A stretch of DNA of 64,000 nucleotides from Chaetoceros tenuissimus (taxonomy: Eukaryota > Bacillariophyta > Thalassiosirophyceae > Chaetocerotales > Chaetocerotaceae): positions 1 through 64,000 of the forward strand of contig BLLK01000064.1 of the NCBI GenBank assembly GCA_021927905.1, written 5' to 3'. The notes beneath the pieces were generated by a model that made no database searches, was not told the origin of the DNA, and saw only the letters and a list, made by a program, of their open reading frames with translations. How positions within the stretch are numbered: position 1 is the stretch's first letter; each line of letters opens with the position of its first letter. This document shows positions 31,197 to 41,800 of the stretch, in pieces. A program made the position numbers and the translations under genes.

Positions 31197-33659
31197 ATGG
31201 AAAAGGATAGGCTCATTGAGCGAAGTGTCACGGAAAGACACATCAATTCTTCTACGAATCCTCGTCCCTATGGATCCATCAGTGATGAGGAAGATCCAAG
31301 CGCCAATACAAATGAATCTGCTCAAAGCAGTAGTCCAGTTCTAGATTATTCGTTTCTCTCCCGTCCTCCTTTCTATCCCAGAGATAGTCAAAGTCCAGGG
31401 ACCAATGTAACAAATGTGACGATTGACGACTTGTACAGAAATGATTACTCCAATAGATACCTAGTGCATGATTTGTTCCACAGAAAAGAAGCTGTACTAG
31501 AGAAAGAACAGCACCCTAAAACTATTCCTCACAAACCTCCATACAGAAGAGGAAAGCGTCATCGTAAAGCAAACTTTCGAAGATTGAATAATTTCAGACA
31601 TTGGTGGAAGTCTGCTCGTCTTTTGGTTCGTCTAGCAGGATGGGCTTGCTTTGCTTTTTTATATTATAATTGGGATAAACTGTTACCAAAGCTTGAAGCT
31701 AATACGGCAAAGAGTATTAAAAATGCGACAAAAGCCATGAAAGCTATGGGAAGAGGAGGCATGAATCGGCCATTTCTCAAGGGAGTGCAGCCATTTACCA
31801 GAACCATTCGTCTTTACATGGCTGTGAATCGTGGTGTGGAAGCAACTCCTGATAATCGTTTCTATGAAGTACTCATGGCCGAGGCTTGGGCTTTCATGGG
31901 TAATAGAAGTTTGCGTTGGTGGGCGAGACATGTTACTGATTGGAGTTGTAAATATGCAATCTTTCCATTTGCCATGACTATGATTGGTCCAGAAAATAAT
32001 GGATTGAAATGGCAAATCCTCATCATTTTTATGGGTTTTATTCGTGCCATTTTGCCATTTTCAAGTTCTTTTGTTGGAAGTCGTATCGGTCGACAGACTA
32101 CTTATGCTGCTTGGAATAGAATGAACTTTAGATGGAAGACAGTGCAATCTGTACAAGATTTTGTTGTCACTTCTGGAGCGTATACGGATACAGCAGAAGA
32201 TAAAGATTTGCTAGAATGTTGCAAAAATATTGCTACTGCTATTGGTCATGGGTTGGATAATGAAAAAGTCCGTAGCGATTTGGCGGAGATTGGCTTCAAA
32301 CTTTTCGGTACAGGATACGGTGGTTATTCTTTGTATAGAAAGCGTGAAAGTCAATCTGTTCTCTTTTTGCATTGTACTCCCTATGGACCAAGTATTTGTG
32401 ATGAATTACCGAGATATATTATTCTTGAACGAAAGAGAGTGGATGATATCATGTCCTACGATTCCAAAGGCTTTTGTACATCTGCTAGAATGGAGATTGA
32501 TGCAGCCGTGAAAGGGTTTACCTATAGCGGAGCCTTTTTCAATTTCCAAGAGTGGGCTGCTTTGAAATTCAGATATGATAGAGAAAAGGTGAATTATGAT
32601 ACAGCTTGCAAATTCATGGGATATAAATCCAATTCTGTATTTGCACTAGCCCAATTTACACCACCTACAGACCTTGCGAGTCTCAAGGGTTTCATCCGAA
32701 CAGGACGTTTCCCAAAGAAGAAGAAAAGAGATAATAGAAGATGGGCACAAGTCATGGGCCAAATGAATCATTTGACAAGAAAGCTTGTAGCTATGGATAG
32801 GGAAGGAGTTGCACCTCGTGGTGTTATCATTTACTTTGAAGGTTTGGATTGCGCTGGAAAGTCATCGACTGGAGGTTTGATCATGCGTGCTTTAGAAGAA
32901 GCTGGTTATGATATGAGTTCTGTCCAGTACAACAAACCTCCTACAGAAGAAGAAAAAAAGAAGCCTTGGATGTGGAGATTCAAACAGCCAGCAACTGCGA
33001 TCGAGGGCAAACCAAAAAAGAGTGCATTGGTTTGGGATCGCGGGCCGGCTGGAGATTTTGTCTATGGTGGTTTCAACAACTTACCTCCCGAAATGAAACA
33101 GAAACGATACATTGACTTCCATGAGTTCGAAGAAGATTGCTTGAACAATGGAATTCTTTTCTGCAAACTTCTCTTTGTTACATCTCGAGATGCTATTTCG
33201 AAATGCCTTGGAAAACGTCTGGCACATAAGGAGTTTGCAAGAGACCTTCACTCATGGTTGGACGCAAACAGTGTCTATCATAATAGAGAAGGTCTAGCTG
33301 AAATTGAACATCACATTGATCCTACCGATTTTGTCGCTCTGAATAAGTATGATACAAATCTCAAAATCTTTTACGACTTTGTTCTTCATACGGATCATGT
33401 AGGAAGACTCCATGAAGATACCCACGCCTATGCATGTGATTACTTACCTTGGCTCGTAATCAATACAAGTGAGAGGCACCTAGCTAGAATGCAAATCATG
33501 AGGTCATTTGAAAAGCAGTTAGATCTCTATGCAAGTAGTGCATTGGTTTGGGATCGCGGGCCGGCTGGAGATTTTGTCTATGGTGGTTTCAACAACTTAC
33601 CTCCCGAAATGAAACAGAAACGATACATTGACTTCCAGAGTTCGAAGAAGATTGCTTGA
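31197..33659 (+). CDS. PPK2-family polyphosphate kinase (frame interrupted by internal duplication)
   Basis: 820 residues as the frame stands. A Pro/Ser-rich head is followed by a basic stretch and a membrane span (LLVRLAGWACFAFLYYNW). A long region of unknown fold follows. The PPK2 kinase domain begins near residue 540, with Walker A FEGLDCAGKSST, the lid ALVWDRGPAGDFVYGG and later RLAHKEF. PPK2 enzymes transfer phosphate between polyphosphate and nucleotides. At 33537 the reading runs into a second copy of part of its own kinase domain, then shifts frame and stops at 33659. The natural C-terminus lies beyond, at 34029-34306. The membrane span suggests an organelle or vacuole membrane place, which is inference. 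Confidence 0.85.
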   Translation: MEKDRLIERSVTERHINSSTNPRPYGSISDEEDPSANTNESAQSSSPVLDYSFLSRPPFYPRDSQSPGTNVTNVTIDDLYRNDYSNRYLVHDLFHRKEAVLEKEQHPKTIPHKPPYRRGKRHRKANFRRLNNFRHWWKSARLLVRLAGWACFAFLYYNWDKLLPKLEANTAKSIKNATKAMKAMGRGGMNRPFLKGVQPFTRTIRLYMAVNRGVEATPDNRFYEVLMAEAWAFMGNRSLRWWARHVTDWSCKYAIFPFAMTMIGPENNGLKWQILIIFMGFIRAILPFSSSFVGSRIGRQTTYAAWNRMNFRWKTVQSVQDFVVTSGAYTDTAEDKDLLECCKNIATAIGHGLDNEKVRSDLAEIGFKLFGTGYGGYSLYRKRESQSVLFLHCTPYGPSICDELPRYIILERKRVDDIMSYDSKGFCTSARMEIDAAVKGFTYSGAFFNFQEWAALKFRYDREKVNYDTACKFMGYKSNSVFALAQFTPPTDLASLKGFIRTGRFPKKKKRDNRRWAQVMGQMNHLTRKLVAMDREGVAPRGVIIYFEGLDCAGKSSTGGLIMRALEEAGYDMSSVQYNKPPTEEEKKKPWMWRFKQPATAIEGKPKKSALVWDRGPAGDFVYGGFNNLPPEMKQKRYIDFHEFEEDCLNNGILFCKLLFVTSRDAISKCLGKRLAHKEFARDLHSWLDANSVYHNREGLAEIEHHIDPTDFVALNKYDTNLKIFYDFVLHTDHVGRLHEDTHAYACDYLPWLVINTSERHLARMQIMRSFEKQLDLYASSALVWDRGPAGDFVYGGFNNLPPEMKQKRYIDFQSSKKIA

Positions 33660-34028
33660 ACAATGGAATTCTTTTCTGCAAACTTCTCTTTGAATCTCGA
33701 GATGCCTATCTGGCACATAAGGAGTTTGCAAGAGACCTTCACTCATGGTTGGACGCAAACAGTGTCTATCATAATAGAGAAGGTCTAGCTGAAATTGAAC
33801 ATCACATTGATCCTACCGATTTTGTCGCTCTGAATAAGTATGATACAAATCTCAAAATCTTTTACGACTTTGTTCTTCATACGGATCATGTAGGAAGACT
33901 CCATGAAGATACCCACGCCTATGCATGTGATTACTTACCTTGGCTCGTAATCAATACAAGTGAGAGGCACCTAGCTAGAATGCAAATCATGAGGTCATTT
34001 GAAAAGCAGTTAGATCTCTATGCAAGTA
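33021..34028 (+). repeat. Tandem duplication inside PPK2 gene (516-bp offset)
   Basis: Bases 33021-33536 and 33537-34028 are tandem copies. The first hundred bases (AGTGCATTGGTTTGGG onward) are identical. The second copy lacks a T at about 33638 and has short losses around 33692-33709, for a net loss of 24 bp. Both copies end GCAAGTAGT. Confidence 0.93.
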
Positions 34029-34306
34029 GTATTCAGAAAAGAGCAAAGGTTCCAGAGATTCTACGTCCTGGAAGCCTATCCGCAATCAAGGAGGATGAAG
34101 ATTTTGAGCAGTTGTTGGACGAGCATAGAAGAAATCCACGCAAATATTCCTTGACTGAGAACAATGGTCGACTTGGATGCTGTAAGAGAGTCATCATTGT
34201 TTGTTTCGTTATGATTCTAATCATTATATCATACTTTCATCAGACTTGGAAAGTAGATTTCTGGGGTGGAGATGAAGATGCTGATGCTGGAGGTGGAGGT
34301 GATTAG
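33656..34306 (+). other. PPK2 3' end: second kinase copy plus C-terminal tail
   Basis: Continues the PPK2 kinase domain in another frame (NNGILFCKLLFESRD through DLYASS). It then adds a unique tail: an acidic region, a membrane span (VIIVCFVMILIIISYF) and an acidic/Gly end, with the stop at 34306. There is no ATG that fits at its head, so it is the detached 3' part of the same gene. Confidence 0.8.
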
Positions 34307-34418
34307 TAAAAGAGTAATGCATGGTGATTCAATGTTTGAAATATATGTCCATGTTGACCAATGAAATCAGAGGATCATAGTAGAAAGATTCATATAATTT
34401 CTAGTTAGATTAGATTTT

Positions 34419-35199
34419 CTATTGTTCGGCCCAGTCCTTGGCCCAACTTGGAAAAGGAGACTGTAATTGATAGTCCAAAAATAATTCCTGATTTGTCTCT
34501 ATGTCTTTCTCTGCATAAAGCACTGCACCTGCAAGCTTTGTTTGATTCGCAGTATGTTGCTTTTCTGAAAAATGAGTAATGCTACCTTCATTTGGATCCA
34601 AGTACCAAGCACTACCATCCGTTCGAACATGCGTTGGAATCTGATGTAAATTTTCATCTTCCATATCCTCTTCCAAGATATCATCCCAAAGAAACGATAA
34701 TATCCTTACATTTGCAGATTGATCCAACTGCTTCGAGGGATGATTGACAAGATGCCCTGATGCATATTCAATAGAATCAAGAGATTCGTCATGATTTCCA
34801 TCACTGTTTATTTGATCGACATCACCAATAATATATCCACCTACATCTTGAAGATTCATGACATATGCATTCTCTTCCAGTTCAAAATCATGACTGTCCT
34901 TTGCTAAATAGACAGGAGTAGAATGTTCATTTGCAATCCCGGAGATGAAAGAATCTGGGAGAGGCGGAGTATATTCTCCAGGGTAGAAGCAGAGAGCCTC
35001 GTGTTTCTTCACGGGAGTTGCAGTATATACACTATACACCATTGCCTGCATTTGGAATTGTACTTTTATCTATTCGAACTCGTGATTTATCAGTCTTTTT
35101 TAAAAGTTTCTTTGCATCTGAGAGTATTTGTTGTCTCTCGTGTTGGGAAAGGATTTTTTGTTGCTTTGTCGACCCAAAGATTCGCTTTAAGAAACTCAT
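34419..35199 (-). CDS. SET-domain protein, frame broken by a 7-bp duplication
   Basis: From the ATG at 35199 the reading is MSFLKRIFGSTKQQ..., reaching IPNAGNGVY, a typical SET-domain opening. A 7-bp tandem duplication (TATACAC twice on the plus strand, 35026-35039) then breaks the frame. Counting one copy only, the CDS is exactly 258 codons and reads GVYTATPVKKHEALCFYPGEYTPP. Later parts fit SET: SGHLVNHPSK and ELFLDYQL. The frame below 35051 is open as given. SET proteins methylate lysines on histones or other proteins. The protein is short and the target unknown. Real allele, pseudogene or assembly slip cannot be told apart here. Confidence 0.65.
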
Positions 35200-35889
35200 G
35201 TATCAAGAATCAGCCCGTAGGTCCGGTCCTACTTCCCCAAGACGCTTTTCATTCAATTCAACTGATCTCTCAGCCGCACTCCCCGCACCTTTTTCTATAG
35301 GTTTGTCTAGTCTTGAGATTCCAGTTGAAGATGGGTGTACTTTAGTAATGGATCTAGTTTGATTCACATTGAATCTAGTGGACCCTTCACAAAAAAAACA
35401 ACAAAAACTTCTTGAGAAAAGGAAGGAAAATGTGAGGAAAAAATGCGAATTTCAATATAGCTAGGTTCATGCCAAATAGAAATGAGGATGCGAACCCAAA
35501 TCCCAATACGACATAGACAAGTAAGAATTTCAATTTCGGGACTATGAATGATGAATAAGTTAGGAATGTACTCACTATCAGTAGAATAACTATGAAATCG
35601 TATTTAGAATGACTATTAAAATTTTTTCTCATAAGACAAAATCCAATCTGCTGAAGAAGAAAAATCACACTATATTTCATGACTAAATGTAGCAAAAGTT
35701 TTTTTCATTCTTTCATTTTACTCGTGGAGGTATGTCACTAGACTACTGTAATTCTTTAGAAAAAATTTGTACGGTTTGAAATTCCTAAAGAGTAATGTTC
35801 ATGTATGGTACTGTGTCAAATGTAAACTATTTAATATTTTGAATACAAAAATTTTACTACATAGATTACTTATTGACCCTAACTGTCTT
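35200..35889. other. Intergenic with a dispersed repeat
   Basis: No gene. The stretch 35426-35490 (GAGGAAAAAATGCGAATTTC onward) matches 47365-47425 closely. Confidence 0.5.
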
Positions 35890-38800
35890 TTAGCAAACAC
35901 CACAGGTGACAGGGCACATATTTACAACTTCTTCACGAGGACAATACTTGAACTTTCTCTTGGCTCTTCTCTTTTTATTTTTGAGAATCCATTTACAGCT
36001 ACCAGTGTTTCCATTGTCAATGGTGAATGTACCACTCATGTCATCAACGCAAGGCTCTTCAATAAAAGGGGATTTAGTTGGTGCTTGAGAAGGGGATTTA
36101 GTTGGAGCCAAAGTCGGGGACTTTGTTGGAGACTTGGTGGGAGATGTTGTGATTGAGAAGCAGCGTTTCCACCTAGGATCGAACTTCGTCCCACTTGGGC
36201 AAATACAATCCAACTTATCATCAGAATGAATAAATGTATTCTCGCACTTGCATTGTGCTACAGTTTGCGAAATAACTTCACACTTTCCTCGACCACTACA
36301 AGAAACTCCATCGCATGGGCTTCGTGAAGCCTCTATTACAACTGGTACTGAAGGCTCCAAAGATGGAAAATCTGATGGAATATCCGACGGAACATCTGAA
36401 GGCATCGATGACGGAAGCAAACTTGGCTGGTCAGAAGGTACATCCGATGGAATATCTGATGGAATATCCGACGGAACATTTGAAGGCATCGATGACGGAA
36501 GCAAACTTGGCTGGTCAGAAGGTACATCCGATGGAATATCTGATGGAATATCCGACGGAACATCTGAAGGCATCGATGACGGGAGCAAACTTGGCTGAAG
36601 GCATCGATGAAGGTACATCCGATGGAATATCTGATGGAATATCCGACGGAACATCTGAAGGCATCGATGACGGAAGCAAACTTGGCTGGTCAGAAGGTGT
36701 ATCCGATGGAATATCTGATGGAATATCCGACGGAACATCTGAAGGCATCGATGACGGAAGCAAACTTGGCTGGTCAGAAGGTACATCCGATGGAATATCT
36801 GATGGAATATCCGACGGAACATCTGAAGGCATCGATGACGGAAGCAAACTTGGCTGGTCAGAAGGTGTATCCGATGGAATATCTGATGGAATATCCGACG
36901 GAATATCTGAAGGCATCGATGACGGGAGCAAACTTGGCTGGTCAGAAGGTACATCCGATGGAATATCTGATGGAATATCCGATGGAACATCTGAAGGCAT
37001 CGATGACGGGAGCAAACTTGGCTGGTCAGAAGGTACGTCCGATGGAATATCTGATGGAATATCCGACGGAACATCTGAAGGCATCGATGACGGGAGCAAA
37101 CTTGGCTGGTCAGGAAGGTATATCCGATGGAATATACATCCGATGGAATATCCGACGGAACATCTGAAGGCATCGATGACGGAGCAAACTTGGCTGGTCT
37201 GAAGGTGTATCCGATGGAATATCTGATGGAATATCCGACGGAATATCTGAAGGCATCGATGACGGAAGCAAACTTGGCTGGTCAGAAGGTACATCCGATG
37301 GAATATCTGATGGAATATCCGACGGAACATCTGAAGGCATCGATGACGGAAGCAAACTTTGGCTGGTCAGAAGTGTATCCGATGGAATATCTGATGGAAT
37401 ATCCGACGGAATATCTGAAGGCATCGATGACGGGAGCAAACTTGGCTGGTCAGAAGGTGTATCCGATGGAATATCTGATGGAATATCCGACGGAACATCT
37501 GAAGGCATCGATGACGGAAGCAAACTTGGCTGGTCTGAAGGTACATCCGATGGAATATCTGATGGAATATCCGACGGAACATCTGAAGGCATCGATGACG
37601 GAAGCAAACTTGGCTGGTCAGAAGGTACATCCGATGGAATATCTGATGGAATATCCGACGGAACATCTGAAGGCATCGATGACGGAAGCAAACTTGGCTG
37701 GTCAGAAGGTGTATCCGATGGAATATCTGATGGAATATCCGACGGAATATCTGAAGGCATCGATGACGGGAGCAAACTTGGCTGGTCAGAAGGTGTATCC
37801 GATGGAATATCTGATGGAATATCCGACGGAACATCTGAAGGCATCGATGACGGAAGCAAACTTGGCTGGTCTGAAGGTGTATCCGATGGAATATCTGATG
37901 GAATATCCGACGGAACATCTGAAGGCATCGATGACGGAAGCAAACTTGGCTGGTCAGAAGGTACATCCGATGGAATATCTGATGGAATATCCGACGGAAC
38001 ATCTGAAGGCATCGATGACGGAAGCAAACTTGGCTGGTCAGAAGGTGTATCCGATGGAATATCTGATGGAATATCCGACGGAATATCTGAAGGCATCGAT
38101 GACGGGAGCAAACTTGGCTGGTCTGAAGGTACATCCGACGGAATATCTGATGGAATATCCGATGGAATGTCTGAAGGCATCGATGACGGAAGCAAACTTG
38201 GCTGGTCTGAAGGTGTATCCGATGGAATTGAAGAAGGAAGTGAGCTTGGCTGAACTGAAGGGGATTGACTCGGCTGTAGAATTGATGATGATAAAAAGTA
38301 ATATGCGTTAGAATGATGACATGCAAATTAGAAATTGAAAATTTATTGTAATCATCAAATCATTATCCCACTTCTGAACTTACATTTTCGGTGTCAGGAC
38401 AGACTGTAGACATTAGAAATAGATGTCAAGTTAGAACAACTGTCTCATAGCAAAATTAATCATTTAAAAAGCAACAATCATTTCAATCAAGATCTGTAAT
38501 ACTTACCCACATAAGTCAAACAAGTCATTCCAGTGATGGGAGTTGCGGAGTGATAAATTGCATTTCGGGTTTCGGTACAAGGTGAATCATTCCAAAATCC
38601 AGTTGACGGAAAATTGAAATCTATACAATCCTCATTGCCATTGGAATCATTTGGCTGACCAGTGCCCCAGTTGGTATATGTTACGGACCCTCCCTCAAGA
38701 AAGACCCAATCACCTTCGGATGCGGAATCACTTCCTCCTACCCACACTTGATCAGAACTATTCAATTCAGTCAATCTATCATTTTGCTCAGGACAACGTA

Positions 38801-41800
38801 TTGACACTAAGTTTGCTCCATTAGAAGTAGCTTCATCTTGACTAGACTGCCATGTGAGTAAGTTTGTCTGTAGACAGATGTAACCTGCAGGGTCTAGAAC
38901 GGACGGCTATTGAGTAGAATTGGAAAACAGAGTTAGAAGTGGAAACAAAAAGAAGTTGGTTTGATCAGTAGCATTACACTTACGTTTGATGATGGGAGAT
39001 CGCTTGGCTGCAAAGACGGAAGTAAGCTTGGCTGACTGGAAGGTACTAGACTTGGCTGCATAGACGGAAGTAAGCTTGGCTGACTGGAAGGTGCTAGACT
39101 TGGTTGCATAGATGGGATGCTACTTGGGGTAGTACTCGGCATCAAGGACGGAACCTGACTTGGTTCGGTCGACGGAATGCCACTTGGTTCAGAAGAAGGT
39201 GAGCTGGATGGTGTCAATGAAGGTGTATCCGATGGAATCGAAGAAGGAAGTGAGCTTGGCTGATCTGAAGGGGATTGACTCGGCTGTAGAATTGATGATG
39301 ATAAAAAGTAATATGCGTTAGAATTATCAAATGCACATCAGAAATTGAAAAGTTATTGCAATCATCAATTCATTGTCCCACTTCTGAACTTACATTTTCG
39401 GTATCAGGACAGACTATAGATATTAGAAAAAGAAATACAGTTAGAACAACTGTCTCATTGCAAAACAAAATAAAAAAGCAACAAACAATCATTTCAATCA
39501 AGATCTGTAATACTTACCCACATAAGTCAAACAAGTCATTCCAGTGATGGGAGTTGCGGAATAATAAATTGCTTTTCGACTACTGCTGCAATTTGAATCG
39601 TTCCATAACCCAGCAGACCCTAGATTCATATCTACACAATCCTCATTGCCGTTGAAGTTATTTGGCTCATTATTACCCCAGCTGGTATATGTTACAGACC
39701 CTCCACCATCAGCAAACACATAATCACCTTCGGATGCAGAATCGCTTATTCCTATCCATACAGGATCACTCGTCAAATCGGTCAATCTATCATTCTGCTC
39801 AGGACAACGTATTGACACTAAGTTTGCTCCTTTAGAAGTAGCTTCATCTTGACTAGACTGCCATGAGGTTTGGCTTGTCTGTAGACAGATGTAACCTGCA
39901 GGGTCCAGGACCGAAGGCTATTGAATGTATTGTGAGAAAGATTTAATTAGAAGTGGAAACAAAAAGAAGTTGGTTTGATCAGTAGCATTCCACTTACGAT
40001 TGACGATGGGAGATCGCTCGGCTGCACAGACGGATGCTCGCTTGGTTGCATAGACGGGATGCTACTTGGGGTAGTACTCGGACTCAAGGACGGGATTGAG
40101 CTTGGCTGAACTGAAGGGGATTGACTCGGCTGTAAAATAGTTGATCAAAGCAGTAACAATTAGATTCACCACATGCAAATTAGAAATTGAAAATTTATTG
40201 TAATCATCAAATCATTATCCCACTTCTGAACTTACATTTTCGGTGTCAGGACAGACTGTAGACATTAGAAATAGAAGTCAAGTTAGAACAACTGTCTCAT
40301 AGCAAAATTAATCATTTAAAAAGCAACAATCATTTCAATCAAGATCTGTAATACTTACCCACATAAGTCAAACAAGTCATTCCAGTGATGGGAGTTGCGG
40401 AGTGATAAATTGCATTTCGGGTTTCGGTACAAGGTGAATCATTCCAAAATCCAGTTGACGGAAAATTGAAATCTATACAATCCTCATTGCCATTGGAATC
40501 ATTTGGCTGACCAGTGCCCCAGTTGGTATATGTTACGGACCCTCCCTCAAGAAAGACCCAATCGCCTTCGGATGCAGAATCACTTCCTCCTACCCACACT
40601 TGATCAGAACTATTCAATTCAGTCAATCTATCATTCTGCTCAGGACAACGTATTGACACTAAGTTTGCTCCATTAGAAGTAGCTTCATCTTGACTAGACT
40701 GCCATGTGAGTAAGTTTGTCTGTAGACAGATGTAACCTGCAGGGTCTAGAACGGACGGCTATTGAGTAGAATTGGAAAACAGAGTTAGAAGTGGAAACAA
40801 AAAGAAGTTGGTTTGATCAGTAGCATTACACTTACGTTTGATGATGGGAGATCGCTTGGCTGCAAAGACGGAAGTAAGCTTGGCTGACTGGAAGGTACTA
40901 GACTTGGCTGCATAGACGGAAGTAAGCTTGGCTGACTGGAAGGTGCTAGACTTGGTTGCATAGACGGAAGTAGGCTCGGTTGATTTGAAGGTACTAGACT
41001 TGGTTGCATAGACGGAAGTAAGCTTGGTTCAGAAGAAGGTGAGCTGGATGGTGTCAATGAAGGTGTATCCGATGGAATCGAAGAAGGAAGTGAGCTTGGC
41101 TGAACTGAAGGGGATTGACTCGGCTGTAGAATTGATGATGATAAAAAGTAATATGCGTTAGAATGATGACATGCAAATTAGAAATTGAAAATTTATTGCA
41201 ATCATCAATTCATTGTCCCACTTCTGAACTTACATTTTCGGTATCAGGACAGACTGTAGACGTTAGAAATAGAAGCCAAGTTAGAACAACTGTCTCATAG
41301 CAAAATAAATCATATAAAAAGCAACAATCATTTCAATCAAGATCTGTAATACTTACCCACATAAGTCAAACAAGTCATTCCAGTGATGGGAGTTGCGGAG
41401 TGATAAATTGCATTTCGGGTTTCGGTACAAGGTGAATCATTCCAAAATCCAGTTGACGGAAAATTCAAATCTATACAATCCTCATTGCCATTGGAGTTAT
41501 TTGGCTGACCAGTGCCCCAGTTGGTATATGTTACGGACCCTCCCTCAAGAAAGACCCAATCGCCTTCAGACGCGGAATCACTTCCTCCTACCCACACCTG
41601 ATCAGAACTATTCAATTCAGTCAATCTATTATTTTGCTCAGGACAGCGTATTGACACTAAGTTTGCTCCATTTGCTGTAGCTGCATCTTGACTAGACTGC
41701 CATGTGAGTAAGTTTGTCTGTAGACAGATGTAACCTGCAGGGTCCAGGACCGAAGGCTATTGAGTAGAATTGGAAAACAGAGTTAGAAGTGGAAACAAGA

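Noticed and set aside
36315-38311. Plus-strand open frames over the lectin gene's PSD array (EYLKASMTEANLAGQ-type)
   Set aside because: Same effect; the minus strand continues into the EGF-like and Cys modules and joins the upstream exons in phase.
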